The notes beneath the pieces were generated by a model. That model searched no databases. It was not told the DNA's origin and saw nothing but the letters and a program-made list of their open reading frames with translations. A program made the position numbers and the translations under genes. Positions 19,770 through 29,800 of a stretch of DNA of 64,000 nucleotides are shown here, piece after piece. Each line of letters opens with the position of its first letter. Positions within the stretch are counted from its first letter, which is position 1. This DNA comes from Picocystis sp. L7. Taxonomy: Eukaryota; Chlorophyta; Picocystophyceae; Picocystales; Picocystaceae. The DNA lies in NCBI GenBank assembly GCA_020975725.1, contig QXJR01000003.1:434001-498000 (forward strand), read 5' to 3'.

Positions 19770-20495
19770 CTAGTACGCGCGTCTCTTTCCGGTTCGTAGG
19801 ACGTCCTTGGCGGTTGTTTTGCCGAAGATGGAGGTCTTCCGCACGTCTCGTTTCGCGTTTCTCACGTGGTCGCGATCCCTCCTTGCGCATTCCACCTTAC
19901 TCATCGCGTGGTTGGCTTCCCATTCGTCTTCCGATTCCTTCGGCAGCAGTTTCACGTGTTCGGCGAGTCCCAGCTGCGCGGCTTCTCGTTCGCATCGGTC
20001 CCGTTTCCTTCTTGCCATCCTCAGCTTGGCCTTGGCCTTTTCGGCGTCTCTTCGTTCGTCCATCCTGGACATGTTGGCCTCTACCTTTCGTGCCTCTGTC
20101 TTCTGTTCGAGTTCTCTCATGGCGGATCTCTTGGTCCTTCCATCTTCGACGTCGGAGTGCGCTTCCACCACCAGTTCGGCTTCCTCGTGTTTCGCCACGA
20201 GTCCGCTGACGGCTTCGTAGGTCCCTTTCCGTACGTCTGCTCGTACGATCGCTTCTCCTTGGCAGCACTTGGATCTCGTCCGGAAGGTCCACGTCCATCC
20301 TTCCTCTTCCACGCCTTTCACGGCGTTGCTTCTGGTCCCTTGCGTCAGGTGTGCGCCGCAGTGTGCGCATTGGGCGTGGAAGGGGAGTTCGAACCGCACT
20401 TTGGTGGGTTGGCACGTCTTCTTCTTTCCTCCCAGTGCGGTTTGTCCGTCTGGCATCCACTTGTTGTCCGCACAGGTGGCTTGCAGCGTCGACAT
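19770..20495 (-). CDS. YJU2/CWC16-family (CCDC130-like) splicing factor
   Basis: 241 residues. The N-terminus MSTLQATCADNKW matches the MSxLxAxxADN start of plant and fungal CCDC130/YJU2 proteins, and KVRFELPFHAQCAHCGAHL followed by GTRSNAVK matches their IRFEMPFNIWCGGC...GVRFNAEK zinc-binding core. A second cysteine pair is in RTRSKCCQGEA. The C-terminal half is a charged helical region (AKAKLRMARRKRD). Family knowledge: CWC16 proteins join the spliceosome around the first catalytic step and bind near the branch site. The protein is divergent: about 25 residues present in relatives between the ADN start and the RFELP core are missing, which may reflect real shortening or an unrecognised exon. 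Confidence 0.72.
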   Translation of the reverse strand: MSTLQATCADNKWMPDGQTALGGKKKTCQPTKVRFELPFHAQCAHCGAHLTQGTRSNAVKGVEEEGWTWTFRTRSKCCQGEAIVRADVRKGTYEAVSGLVAKHEEAELVVEAHSDVEDGRTKRSAMRELEQKTEARKVEANMSRMDERRDAEKAKAKLRMARRKRDRCEREAAQLGLAEHVKLLPKESEDEWEANHAMSKVECARRDRDHVRNAKRDVRKTSIFGKTTAKDVLRTGKRRAY

Positions 20496-20798
20496 CCTTT
20501 CCTCGTGGACGTGTCCCACACCGGCAGGGACCACCCAGGTCCCGGTTGTACAATGGTGGTCCTAGGGGTGGGGCGGGGGAACACAACCACCCACAACGCC
20601 CCTTGGGATTGGGGGGGGGGAACCGGGTGGATCCACGGGGTGGTTCAGTCGGGTCGACCCAAGGTGGAAAAGAGACGCCCATCCCTTCTGAAAGGAGGGA
20701 GATGGGCGGTCTGGAAAGGGATCCGACTGGCCGGTTCCCTGTGCAGGGAGAAGGGGTGCGTGGTGTTGAGAAGGGGAAAAACTTGCACAAGCTTTGGT

Positions 20799-20828
20799 AA
20801 GCTTATATGGGAATTTCCACATAAGCTT
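20799..20828. promoter_or_regulatory. Near-perfect palindrome with 12-bp arms
   Basis: Arms AAGCTTATATGG and CCACATAAGCTT flank GAATTT; one base of twelve mismatches. It lies between two divergent genes in an AT-rich island within GC-rich DNA. Confidence 0.6.
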
Positions 20829-21258
20829 TTTCACAACACTGGTGTGGAGTGCATGGGACACGGTGGCACTGCCTTCACTGGATGGATTCGTTCCCGTGGA
20901 GGGTCAGAAAAGGTGTGGGAGAGAGAAGCGTGGACGCTCGTGGATGTGCTGGAAGCGTGGACCGACGAGCGGGATCGGAAGGACAAGGCAAGTGGAGATG
21001 CCGTCGGTACGCGTGCACACGCCATCGGAACTTGGTGTTGGGTGGATCGCCTGCTGGTGCGTTTGGCAGGGTCGTACCAGGTAGCGAAGGAAGGAGGATC
21101 ACGATCGACCTCTCACGTCCAAACCCACCGAGAAAGACGATTCGGCCAACCCCCAGCACCACTGCGCTGTGGGGTTGGTCGAAAGGAGGCATCCCCATCG
21201 ACGAGGGAGTTTCTTCTCTCCCGGGATCGGTGGTCTGGGTGGGGGAGAGGACCGAACG

Positions 21259-21530
21259 GAGAGAAGAAACTCCCTGGTGGAGCCGGAGAGGGAAGGGAGA
21301 GAAGAAACTCCCTGGTGGACCTGGAGAGCGAGAGCAAAGGGAGAGAAGAAACTCCCTGGTGGACCTGGAGAGCGAGAGCAAAGGGAGAGAAGAAACTCCC
21401 TGGTGGAGCCGGAGAGGGAAGGGAGAGAAGAAACTCCCTGGTGGACCTGGAGAGGGAGAGAAGAAACTCCCTGGTGGACCAGGAGAGGGAGAGGGAGAGA
21501 AGAAACTCCCTGGTGGACCTGGAGAGGGAG
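21259..21530 (+). repeat. Seven-copy tandem array of the GAGAAGAAACTCCC element
   Basis: Cores at 21261, 21299, 21343, 21387, 21425, 21458 and 21497, spaced 33-44 bp, each followed by TGGTGGA. In copies 2-7 the sequence reads GGGAGAGAAGAAACTCCC, which can fold as a GGGAG/CTCCC stem with an eight-base purine loop; copy 1 lacks the first G. The spacers are purine-rich GGAGAG repeats. The array ends 5 bp before the start codon of the F-box/WD40 gene, so most of it must be promoter and some of it 5' leader. Confidence 0.85.
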
Positions 21531-21535
21531 AGAGG

Positions 21536-23077
21536 ATGGACGATGGCGACGTCGGCATGGACACCACAGCTGTGTGCATGGAGGAGGAAGGAAGAGAAAG
21601 GGAAAGAAACGTGCACGATCCGCAAGTGATGGCCGCACTGGGACCCTACCTGGGAGAAAAGGAACTGGACGCACTCGAAAGGACCTGTCGAACCAGTCGA
21701 GACGCACTGCGAAGGGATGCAGGGATATGGATCGATCTCTATCGCAAACGATGGAAGCAAGTGCCATGGAACGATAGAGGAAACGTGGAAGAGGAATGGA
21801 ACGCCAGGAAAAGGTTCTTGCAACGCATAGAAGACACGAAAAAGTGGAAGTTCGCCGATCCCAAGGTGCACCTGGGAGAAGGAAAGCACAGCGCAAGACC
21901 AGGAGGTGCGAAGAACAAAGGGACGCGCGTCAAGGTGGTCGCGTCCACGCGCGTGGTGGTGACGTGCAGAGATACCTACGTCCTGCTGAATGCGGTGGAT
22001 AACAACCACCTCGTCGTGCAAGAAAGAAGGAGCCATGCAGACGCCATCGCGTGCCTGGAGACCTGGACTGGAAAGGATGGACAAGGTGGGACAGCCATCG
22101 GTGGACGTGATGGAGGGGTGAAAACCATCCTCCAAGGAAACCGTCCCAAAATCCTGCGTGGACACACCAAAAAAGTGACCTGCATCAAAGCTGGGCCCGA
22201 AGAAATACCCTGCATATTGGCCACTGGAAGCGGAGACAGCACCATCGTGCTGTGGAACGTGCCTGAAGGAGGCGACTTCGCGAAAATCACCAAAAAGGCG
22301 ATCATGCGAGGACATGGCGAAGCAATCGTCCATCTGGCATGGTCCGGACCGTACCTGGTCTCCGCCGGAGCGGATGGAAAAGTGAAACTGTGGGATGTCG
22401 ACAAAGTACAATGCAAGCAAACAGCCAAGTTCCCTGCGCCCATCAAGTACATGAAAGGCGTGGGCCAAGGAGGTGTGGTGCTTGCAACTGCCAAGACCTT
22501 CGTAGTGCTTGCTCCTGGGGAGCTCCGAGAAAGATACACCTTTGCTGGAGAAAACTTCCTGTCCATGGATGCAGCATGTGTCCATGGGATGCCAGTTTTC
22601 GCCATTGGGAGGGAAAACGGGAGTGTGAAGATCTGGGACTGCGAAAGAAAGGAACCCTGCACCCTCGCCTTCAGTGATGGGAATACACCCGTTTCTCACC
22701 TCAAAATAGACGGTGGAAAGGTTGTCGCTGCATCAAAAGCTAGCAGCACCATCAAAGTCTGGGAGCTGCCTGGCATGGGTGTCATACACGACGATGTCTT
22801 TGGCTGCATAGCTAGACGGGTGCAGCTGGACACTGTAGGAACATTGAACTTTCAAGATCCATGCAGTGCCTCCATCCAGGATGTCGATGCGAAAGGGAGC
22901 GTACTTGCAGCACTGGTGACATGGGAGGAAGATGAAACAGCTTTGGTGGTGGCAAGCTTTGAGCAATCGTTCCAATGCTTGAATGGACAAAGTGAGTATG
23001 TGCAAGGTTCGGTGAAAAGCAAATTCTGGCAGTATGAACAATATGATGAAGACATGTGTGGCTTCGTGGTGGATTGA
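21536..23077 (+). CDS. F-box plus WD40-repeat protein
   Basis: 513 residues from the ATG at 21536, the first after the upstream repeat array. After an acidic N-terminus, residues ~30-75 look like an F-box: MAALGPYLGEKELDALERTC then SRDALRRDAGIWIDLYRKRW. From about residue 140 there are WD40 blades, among them LRGHTKKVTCIKAG...LATGSGDSTIVLWNVPEG, MRGHGEAIVHLAWSG...VSAGADGKVKLWDV, ENGSVKIWD and SSTIKVWELPG. Family knowledge: F-box/WD40 proteins are substrate adaptors of SCF ubiquitin ligases. The target cannot be inferred. Expression is probably governed by the tandem element array, which is unique to this gene in the window. Confidence 0.85.
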   Translation: MDDGDVGMDTTAVCMEEEGRERERNVHDPQVMAALGPYLGEKELDALERTCRTSRDALRRDAGIWIDLYRKRWKQVPWNDRGNVEEEWNARKRFLQRIEDTKKWKFADPKVHLGEGKHSARPGGAKNKGTRVKVVASTRVVVTCRDTYVLLNAVDNNHLVVQERRSHADAIACLETWTGKDGQGGTAIGGRDGGVKTILQGNRPKILRGHTKKVTCIKAGPEEIPCILATGSGDSTIVLWNVPEGGDFAKITKKAIMRGHGEAIVHLAWSGPYLVSAGADGKVKLWDVDKVQCKQTAKFPAPIKYMKGVGQGGVVLATAKTFVVLAPGELRERYTFAGENFLSMDAACVHGMPVFAIGRENGSVKIWDCERKEPCTLAFSDGNTPVSHLKIDGGKVVAASKASSTIKVWELPGMGVIHDDVFGCIARRVQLDTVGTLNFQDPCSASIQDVDAKGSVLAALVTWEEDETALVVASFEQSFQCLNGQSEYVQGSVKSKFWQYEQYDEDMCGFVVD

Positions 23078-23976
23078 GCGTGCTTCCAAGTAGACTTTTA
23101 CCAGTCTGTAAATGTCAGACATTGGTTCTGAACCCGAGAAGGGTTGTTTGGATGTTTTGCTATCGCAGCTTTGAGGGGTCTCCTATTAGATAGATCCCAG
23201 TACCGTCGAGAAGACGATTGAATGGGTAGGAATTCGCACAGCTGCAAAACGACGGTAGATGGCACCTGTACATAGGCCAATGTGGAGTGCAAATTCCCAG
23301 CTCATACCAGTAGCTGATGGTTCATGGCCTGTACGAGGCAGACCTGGCATGTTTTTCCAACCTTTCGGTCGAGGGAACTAGAATGGCCGAGGGCCTTTCT
23401 GGATTTCTCAGCATTTCCGGGCAACAACAGTTTGTTTCCTTACAGACTCTTCTGCCTTACGACCTGAGCACGCGCACAGCTCTGCCCATTGCGGTAAATT
23501 GTAAATAATGGAATTCAGCTTCCTTTTCTCTGGTTTGCTTGCTGCCACGCCGATCAACTGTTGCTGGCCCCTTGGGCAATGAAACATAGTCAGCCATCCC
23601 CGAAAAGGATGAAATCATTTCCCTTTCAGCCAGCCTTGCCAAAAACGTGTATCGCAAGGTCCCGCGCCCACATCAACGCCTTCTCTATCCAATGAGTTAT
23701 GCAGCTTGGGAACCACGAAACAGATGATGCATGCTCATGCACCGACAGCGCGTGGACTTGTGATGGCATTACATCTGCGAAGCTGCTTGGAGTCCTTCAC
23801 TTCCCTTATTTGATTGTGCCACTCTGAATGCAATAGAGCCTGGGATGCAACGCGCCCATTTGGCAATGCCTTCTTGTATACTGGTTAGGAGGAAGCACTG
23901 CATGAAACAGCATATGTTCCAACCATTGCCCGTCACACCACCCTGATGCTAGAAACTCAAGCTTAGAAACTTGATG
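23078..23976. other. Intergenic region without a supported gene
   Basis: About 900 bp between convergent genes, less GC-rich than coding DNA. TGTAA occurs about 30 bp after the WD40 gene stop and could be its polyadenylation signal in the green-algal style. No gene is seen. Confidence 0.55.
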
Positions 23977-25254
23977 CTACTTTTTCTTCTTCCTTCTCTT
24001 CCGCCCACCTTCTGCCCTCGTACGAAGTGGCATCTTTTTGCCCGGTCGATCTTTCTCGTTTTTCTTTCCCTTCCCATTCCCCTCACCTTTTGCCCGTGGT
24101 TGGGGTCCGACGCCCATCCCTTTTTTCAAGCTTGGCTTGCTCTGCTGGCGCACACCGGCCGGTTTCAGATCTGCAACTTTCCGTTTCCTTGATTGGGTGA
24201 TGTCGGTGGAGGGTCTACCTGCCTTGGGTGGTTGGACAACCTTCGGGTCTCGTCTGCTCCTTGAATTGAAGCGAGGTTCCATTCCAGTGTGCGGTTTGTT
24301 TGGGCCAAGGCCACGATACCGGATCAGCTCGGGTTCGCTCTCGCTGGAGGGAGTAGCGATGGCTTCCTCACCACCATTGCCTGTATGGCTGGGTTCCGAT
24401 TCTTCTTCCCCTTCTTGGAGGAAGAAATCATCGTCTTCTACCTCCTCGGAGGCGGAGCGCAACGGGTCGGATGTTGTGGGTTCGGCCTTGGGATCGTCCC
24501 AGTCGTCTGTCTCTTCATCTTGTTTTCTTCCTTCGGAGGATGCGCTGGACGCATCCCAATCCTGGCTGTTGTCCGATCCTTCGTGCTCCGACGCAGCGGC
24601 GTGGATTTCTTCTTCGGCCATCCGTCTCAAGTTCTCTTTGATGATTCTGCGCCATTCCTCTCGCTTTTGCTGCACTTGTTCGTCTCCTTCCACGAGTATG
24701 GACACGTACTTCTCACCTGGAGGGAAGTGACGGACGTATTCCAGGTCTTCCAAGAGTTGCTTCCTACTCTGCACCAAGGTTGGATCGTCTGGACGTTCCT
24801 TCTGTTCCCTGTCTATCTGTTTCAGCCTTCGTTCCAGCTTCCTGCGTTCGAAGAACTTCACTCGTTTGTATCTGGCGTTGATCTTCTTCACTCTGGCTTG
24901 CTTGCGTCGATCTTCCGCTTCGGCTTGCAAAGCTTCCAGCTTACGTTGCAGCACCTCTTTCTTCTCCAGATCATCGCCGGCCTGTTTCCATCCACGCAGG
25001 GATCTCGTCAGCTCCTTTTCGTTGTCTCCAGCATCGTCTACGCGGCCACGGATGCGCGAACACCTGTGGTCTCTAGACGCCGTGCTGGATCGTCGGCCAG
25101 CCTTCGACGACCTCCTGTGCGTCCTCCGCCTTCCTCGAGTGCGGTTTACCTTGACCATGCATCGCATCAGGTCCCTCGTGCGCTGTTTCGTCGATCGAAC
25201 GCGACGGCGATCCTCGGAAACCGCGGATGCGACGCCATCGCGTGCCGACGCCAT
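23977..25254 (-). CDS. EFG1-domain rRNA-processing protein
   Basis: Two exons, 25254-25150 and 24981-23977, give 369 residues. Exon 1 ends RSTKQRTRDLMRCMVK and exon 2 begins AGDDLEKKEVLQRKLEALQ. It continues KINARYKRVKFFERRKLERR and LEDLEYVRHFPPGEKYVSI, the hallmark of the EFG1 (DUF2361) family, whose yeast member is needed for 18S rRNA maturation in the nucleolus. The C-terminal half is acidic, then basic, ending KRRKKKK, a likely nucleolar signal. The 168-bp intron (GTAAAC...CAG) is a multiple of three and stop-free, so an unspliced frame also stays open; the spliced form gives the family spacing. The ATG at 25254 opens the conserved region. Confidence 0.83.
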   Translation of the reverse strand: MASARDGVASAVSEDRRRVRSTKQRTRDLMRCMVKVNRTRGRRRTHRRSSKAGRRSSTASRDHRCSRIRGRVDDAGDNEKELTRSLRGWKQAGDDLEKKEVLQRKLEALQAEAEDRRKQARVKKINARYKRVKFFERRKLERRLKQIDREQKERPDDPTLVQSRKQLLEDLEYVRHFPPGEKYVSILVEGDEQVQQKREEWRRIIKENLRRMAEEEIHAAASEHEGSDNSQDWDASSASSEGRKQDEETDDWDDPKAEPTTSDPLRSASEEVEDDDFFLQEGEEESEPSHTGNGGEEAIATPSSESEPELIRYRGLGPNKPHTGMEPRFNSRSRRDPKVVQPPKAGRPSTDITQSRKRKVADLKPAGVRQQSKPSLKKGMGVGPQPRAKGEGNGKGKKNEKDRPGKKMPLRTRAEGGRKRRKKKK

Positions 25255-26891
25255 CGTCCAAACTCCCTCGCTCCCAGTCCACACACAAACGTCCTCTTGG
25301 TCCCAAAGGGGGAGCAACCACCCAGTGGTTCCTTTTGGTCCAAACGCACCACCACACGGTCCAACCGGAAACGGGCAGTGGCGTGTCTCGTTCCACCACA
25401 GTTTTGCATCCGGCAGGTTTCTTCCCGACGTGAAGGCTCGACGCCGAGGTGCGTGAATGATGTGCCCCTCCCATCCATTCGTTGGCGGTGCCTCCTTAGG
25501 TTGCTCGAACGGTTGTCTTGGAGGAACCGCGAAGGGACGCTCTCTCGCCCATTGTCCATCCGTCGACGTTCGCGCGTCTTCGAATCCATTGCACATGTGC
25601 TTGGCCCGGCGCAAACGATAAATCGAGCTGGGATTGGACCGAGGAGATCATCGCGAACACATGGCGGAGGGATCTATTTTGAAACTCGTTGGACAATCGC
25701 AAACCATCACGAAGCAAAGGGGCAACCTCATAAACAGAGCGCCAAGCTTCTTCCTTCCACGGCATCGAATGGTGCATGAGATAGTCCGTGCGTGTTAGCA
25801 CAGGGAGGATGCTAACGCTCTCTTCCGTTTCGTTGCTAGAGATCGATCGTCGGGGCTTGTACGCGAAATGTCACGCAACTTCCGTGCTAGGCACTGCGGA
25901 ACGATCCAAGGGCGGTGACACTCTTGCCCCAATCTTGACATTTCGTCGACGGGCACGAATGGGGGCGACACTCCAAGCATGGCGTTGTGGTAGGTCCCAC
26001 AAGCAAGAGCGGAGGAAGACGACGCGAAGGTTTACCTCTGCACGCATCGTTTTCTCCGACCCCCCTTTCCATCGGTCCAGGCGAAGGGGCAGCGTGGAAG
26101 GGTCCATGGGGTCATCGCACAACCCCCCAACCTTGGCGAGTGCAATGCTTGGGGACGGGAGCGATGTGCACGGGCACGTTACTAGGGCACACGCGCGACC
26201 TTCTGGTTCCTCTTCCAAGTCATCGCATCGTTTCGCCTCGCACACGTACGAAGAAAGGAGGTCGACGCTCTCCGTTCCACAAAGGTTTGCATGGGTTCGT
26301 CTTTCCACGTTTCCATGTTCTTTGGATGGACCGGGGTCGACGTGCGGGTCCTTGCTCCGTGTTTGGCTTTTTGGTTGGCGCTTGGGCCGTCGTTTCTCGC
26401 CCGCCTCGACCATGGCCAGGGTTTGGTTGGGTGGTTGACGGGAACGCTCCATGACCTCCGCGTTGCGATCGTCTCCGCTTCCGATGGGGGCCACGTCCTC
26501 CAACCGCGACCGCTGCACCTGGCCCACCTTTTCCTTGGCTATGGCTTGTGTTCGTCGCGTTCGCCCTGCGCAATCGCGTGTGCGCGGATTGGATGGCGCA
26601 CGTTGTCCTTCCCTCCACGCCACGAACGGGGTCCAAGGGTATCGATACCTCGTCCCCATCGCATCGATACCTCGTCCCTTGGGCATCGATATCCATCGAG
26701 GGACGTGGCATGGCGCAGCACGCGCGCAGCACGCGCGTCGCCTTCGGATCCGCTGGAAGACGGCATGGCGTCGCCATTTGGCGTGGTTGTTGGACCCACG
26801 TGCACGTGCGTTCCCTTCCGGACGCGGTCGATGCAGCGAAGGAGGCGTCGAGACGGGCCTCGTCCACGTCCATCGACGTCATTCGGCGAGG
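25255..26891. other. Divergent intergenic region EFG1-like / TPP2
   Basis: About 1.6 kb. Near 26638-26690 it holds a 12-bp palindrome, a 16-bp direct repeat and three ATCGAT sites. Open frames of 150-270 codons on both strands have no recognisable domain, and I make no gene call. Confidence 0.55.
26638..26690. promoter_or_regulatory. ATCGAT-rich cluster upstream of TPP2
   Basis: GGTATCGATACC is a perfect palindrome (26638-26649). ATCGATACCTCGTCCC occurs twice (26641 and 26663, 22 bp apart) and a third ATCGAT follows at 26685. The cluster lies about 200-250 bp before the TPP2 ATG. Confidence 0.6.
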
Positions 26892-29800
26892 ATGCGGCGC
26901 ACGTCGCGTGCGCCTTCGCCGCGCGCGTGCTCCCCTCCGAAGGCGTCCAAGCCCTCCACGGACGCGTTCGGACGCGCCATGCCCAAGCAGGAGGTGGGTG
27001 CGACGCGTTTCGAGCGCGGGAACCAAGGTCGCGACGTGCGCATCGCCATCTTCGATTCCGGCGTGGATCCTTCGGCGCACGGTTTGCGCTTCACGTCGAA
27101 CGGGAGCGTCAAGGTGGTGGATGTGATCGATTGCACGGGAAGCGGAGACGTGGACACGTCCCAGGTGGTGCGTCTGGACGCGGAAGGGACGCTGTGGAGC
27201 GCACGTGGACGTGCTTTGTCCGTCCATCCGGCATGGACCAATCCCAGCGCGGAATGGCACGTGGGCACGAAGCGCATGTACGAGCTGTTCACGTCCTCGA
27301 CCGTGTCCAGGGTGAAAGCGAAGAGGAAGGAAAGATGGGAACACGTGCATCGAGACACGTGGGTCCACGCCAAACGCGCACTGGTGGAGGCGAAGAAAAG
27401 CGACGCGATGGCGAAAGAGGACGTTCGTAAGCGCGTGAAGGAGCTGGAAGCGCGCCTGCACGTGCTGCAGGAAGGTGCAGAGAAGCACGTCGATCTGGGA
27501 CCCGTCCTGGACGTCGTGTGCTGGCACGACGGAGACCACTGGCGCGTCGCACTGGAGATCGACGACGCGTGCGAAAGGACGGACGAAGAAGGAAAGACGA
27601 AGCTCAAAGAGTTCGCACCCATGGCCGATTACCACGTCGAACACGATGCGAGGCAGTTCACGTCCTTAGACGCATGCACGTACTGCATCCACGTGTACGA
27701 CGATGGAAACGTCGTCTCCATCGTCACGGATTCCTCCGCACACGGCACACACGTGGCCGGGATCGCTGCAGCTTACCACGAAGACACGCCAAGCATGAAT
27801 GGAGTGGCACCAGCAGCAGAAATCGTCTCTTGCAAGATCGGAGATTCCAGGCTTCAAGGGATGGAAACAGGCGTGGGCCTCACACGTGCAGCCATCGCCG
27901 CCATCCACGCCAAAGCGGACCTCATCAACATGAGCTATGGAGAAGCAGCCCATACGCCCAACGTAGGAAGGTTCGTGGACATCGCAGAAGAGCTGGTCTG
28001 GAAACACAACATCACCTTCGTGTCCTCGGCAGGGAACGAAGGACCCGCGTTGACCACCGTCGGAGCGCCTGGTGGGACCAGCACGGCTATCTTGGGGGTG
28101 GGTGCATGGGTCTCTGCAGACCTGGCCAAGGTCGGCCACAGCGTTCGAGAACTGCCCCCTCTGCTGGATAGAAAGGACGGAGGATTGCAGTACACGTGGA
28201 GCTCCAGAGGACCTACCACAGATGGGGATGTCGGGGTGGACATTTCCGCACCGGGTGGAGCCATAGCACCCGTACCCCAGTGGTCCCTGGAAAAACGGAT
28301 GCTGATGAACGGGACGAGTATGAGCAGCCCTTGCTGCTGCGGTGCCATTGCCTTGCTACTTTCCGCACTGAAGGAGGAAGGTGTGAGTGCCAGCCCCGCA
28401 AGAATCAAGCGTGTTATCCAAGCCACGGCGAAGGCCCTTGGCGAAGGGGCCCCCGACGCTGTCCTGAGTTCAGGAAGTGGATTGATCGACATTCCAGCTG
28501 CCTTTGAATATGCTATGAAGGAAGAAAAATCAGAGTTTTGTGCAAAGGATGCTTGGTTCAAAGTTCAGGTGGCCCGGGCAGATGGTGGTACGCCTGCTCG
28601 GGGGATTTACCTCCGTGATCCTGCTGTTGCGTTCCGCGAAAACGATTTTTTGGTCAAGGTGGTTCCGCATGTGCATGAAGAGGCTGATCACCTTCAGCAC
28701 CGGATCCCCTTGGAATTGAAACTGGAAATGAAGTGCAAAGAGCCGTGGGTCTCATTTCCTGATTACCTCCTACTCACTCACGGAGGGAGAAGCTTCAGTG
28801 TACGCGTGGATCCTACCAAGCTAGGTGAAGGCCTGCACTACACTGAGATCCAAGGCTTCGATCCACACACAACCGGCCCGGTATTCAAAATTCCTGTCAC
28901 AGTCACAGTGCCGTCCATTCCAATGGAGGGTCAAGGCACAAGAATTCAATACTCGGATGTTCCCATGCAAGCAGGGCTTGTGGAGAGGCGATTCATTGCC
29001 GTTCCAGATGGAGCGACAAGGGCAGAGGTAACCCTGAAAACTGGGAACAACGACACGTCCCGTACCTACATACTGCACATTGCCGACTCGAAGCCTGGCA
29101 AACGGCACACGGATACGAGCAAGCGTCATTTTCTCACCCTTTCTCCCAATGACTCTAAAGTGTTTTCGCATGCTGTTTACCCAGGAACAACATTGGAGTG
29201 CACCATAGCGCAGTTCTGGGGTTCTTTGGGTGACAGCAGCGTGGAACTTGAAGTACAGTTCCATTCGCTGCAGTGTTCAAGCAAATCGGTTGTCATCTAC
29301 GGTTCCTCGGACATGGCCAGGGTAGAACTTCGGACCCCCCTTTTGCCTCAAGAGTTGAAGCCTGACCTGAAGCTGCAAAAGCTCCGTATCCCCCTGAAGC
29401 CATTCTCACATACCCTGGAACCAACAAAAGGGGAACGGGACCTACTGCCACAGGGCAAAAGAATTTATTTCCTGCTGCTGGAGTACAAATTGAAGCTCGA
29501 CGTTGCAGGCAAAGTCACTCCAACCCTTCCCACTATCAATAACTATGTCTATGATGGAATCTTTGAGGCTCAAATGTACATGGTTTTTGACACAAACAAG
29601 CGCTTACTTGCCGTTGGAGACATCTATCCGGATCCTGTAAAGCTTACAAAAGGCACTTACATCATCCGCCTTATGCTCAGGCATGATAACCCGGAGCTGC
29701 TAGAAAAGTACAAGGACCACGTCCTGATTTGCGAGAGAGAGTTGGATGAGCCGATCCCCCTCAAATGTTTCAGTAGGGCTGGGAATTTAGTGACAGATGC

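Larger units (their letters stand above)
20496..21535. other. Divergent promoter region YJU2-like / F-box WD40 gene
   Basis: About 1 kb. It holds a near-perfect 30-bp palindrome (20799-20828), an inverted copy of the shared promoter element (21205-21218, sense for the YJU2-like gene) and a seven-copy array of the same element reaching almost to the right-hand ATG. Long open frames crossing the array are produced by the repeat and not supported as coding. Confidence 0.7.

Noticed and set aside
20849-21535. Upstream extension of the F-box/WD40 frame through the repeat array, giving repeated RREETPWW-like peptides
   Set aside because: The array is open in several frames at once, and the conserved F-box begins right after ATG 21536. 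The repeat is better read as regulatory DNA.
27289-27552. Small minus-strand frames such as this one inside large genes
   Set aside because: Shadow frames of TPP2 coding sequence, without independent support.
26220-27644. 474-codon minus-strand frame
   Set aside because: Mostly antisense to the TPP2 catalytic region, whose triad and family motifs are unambiguous; the rest has no domain.
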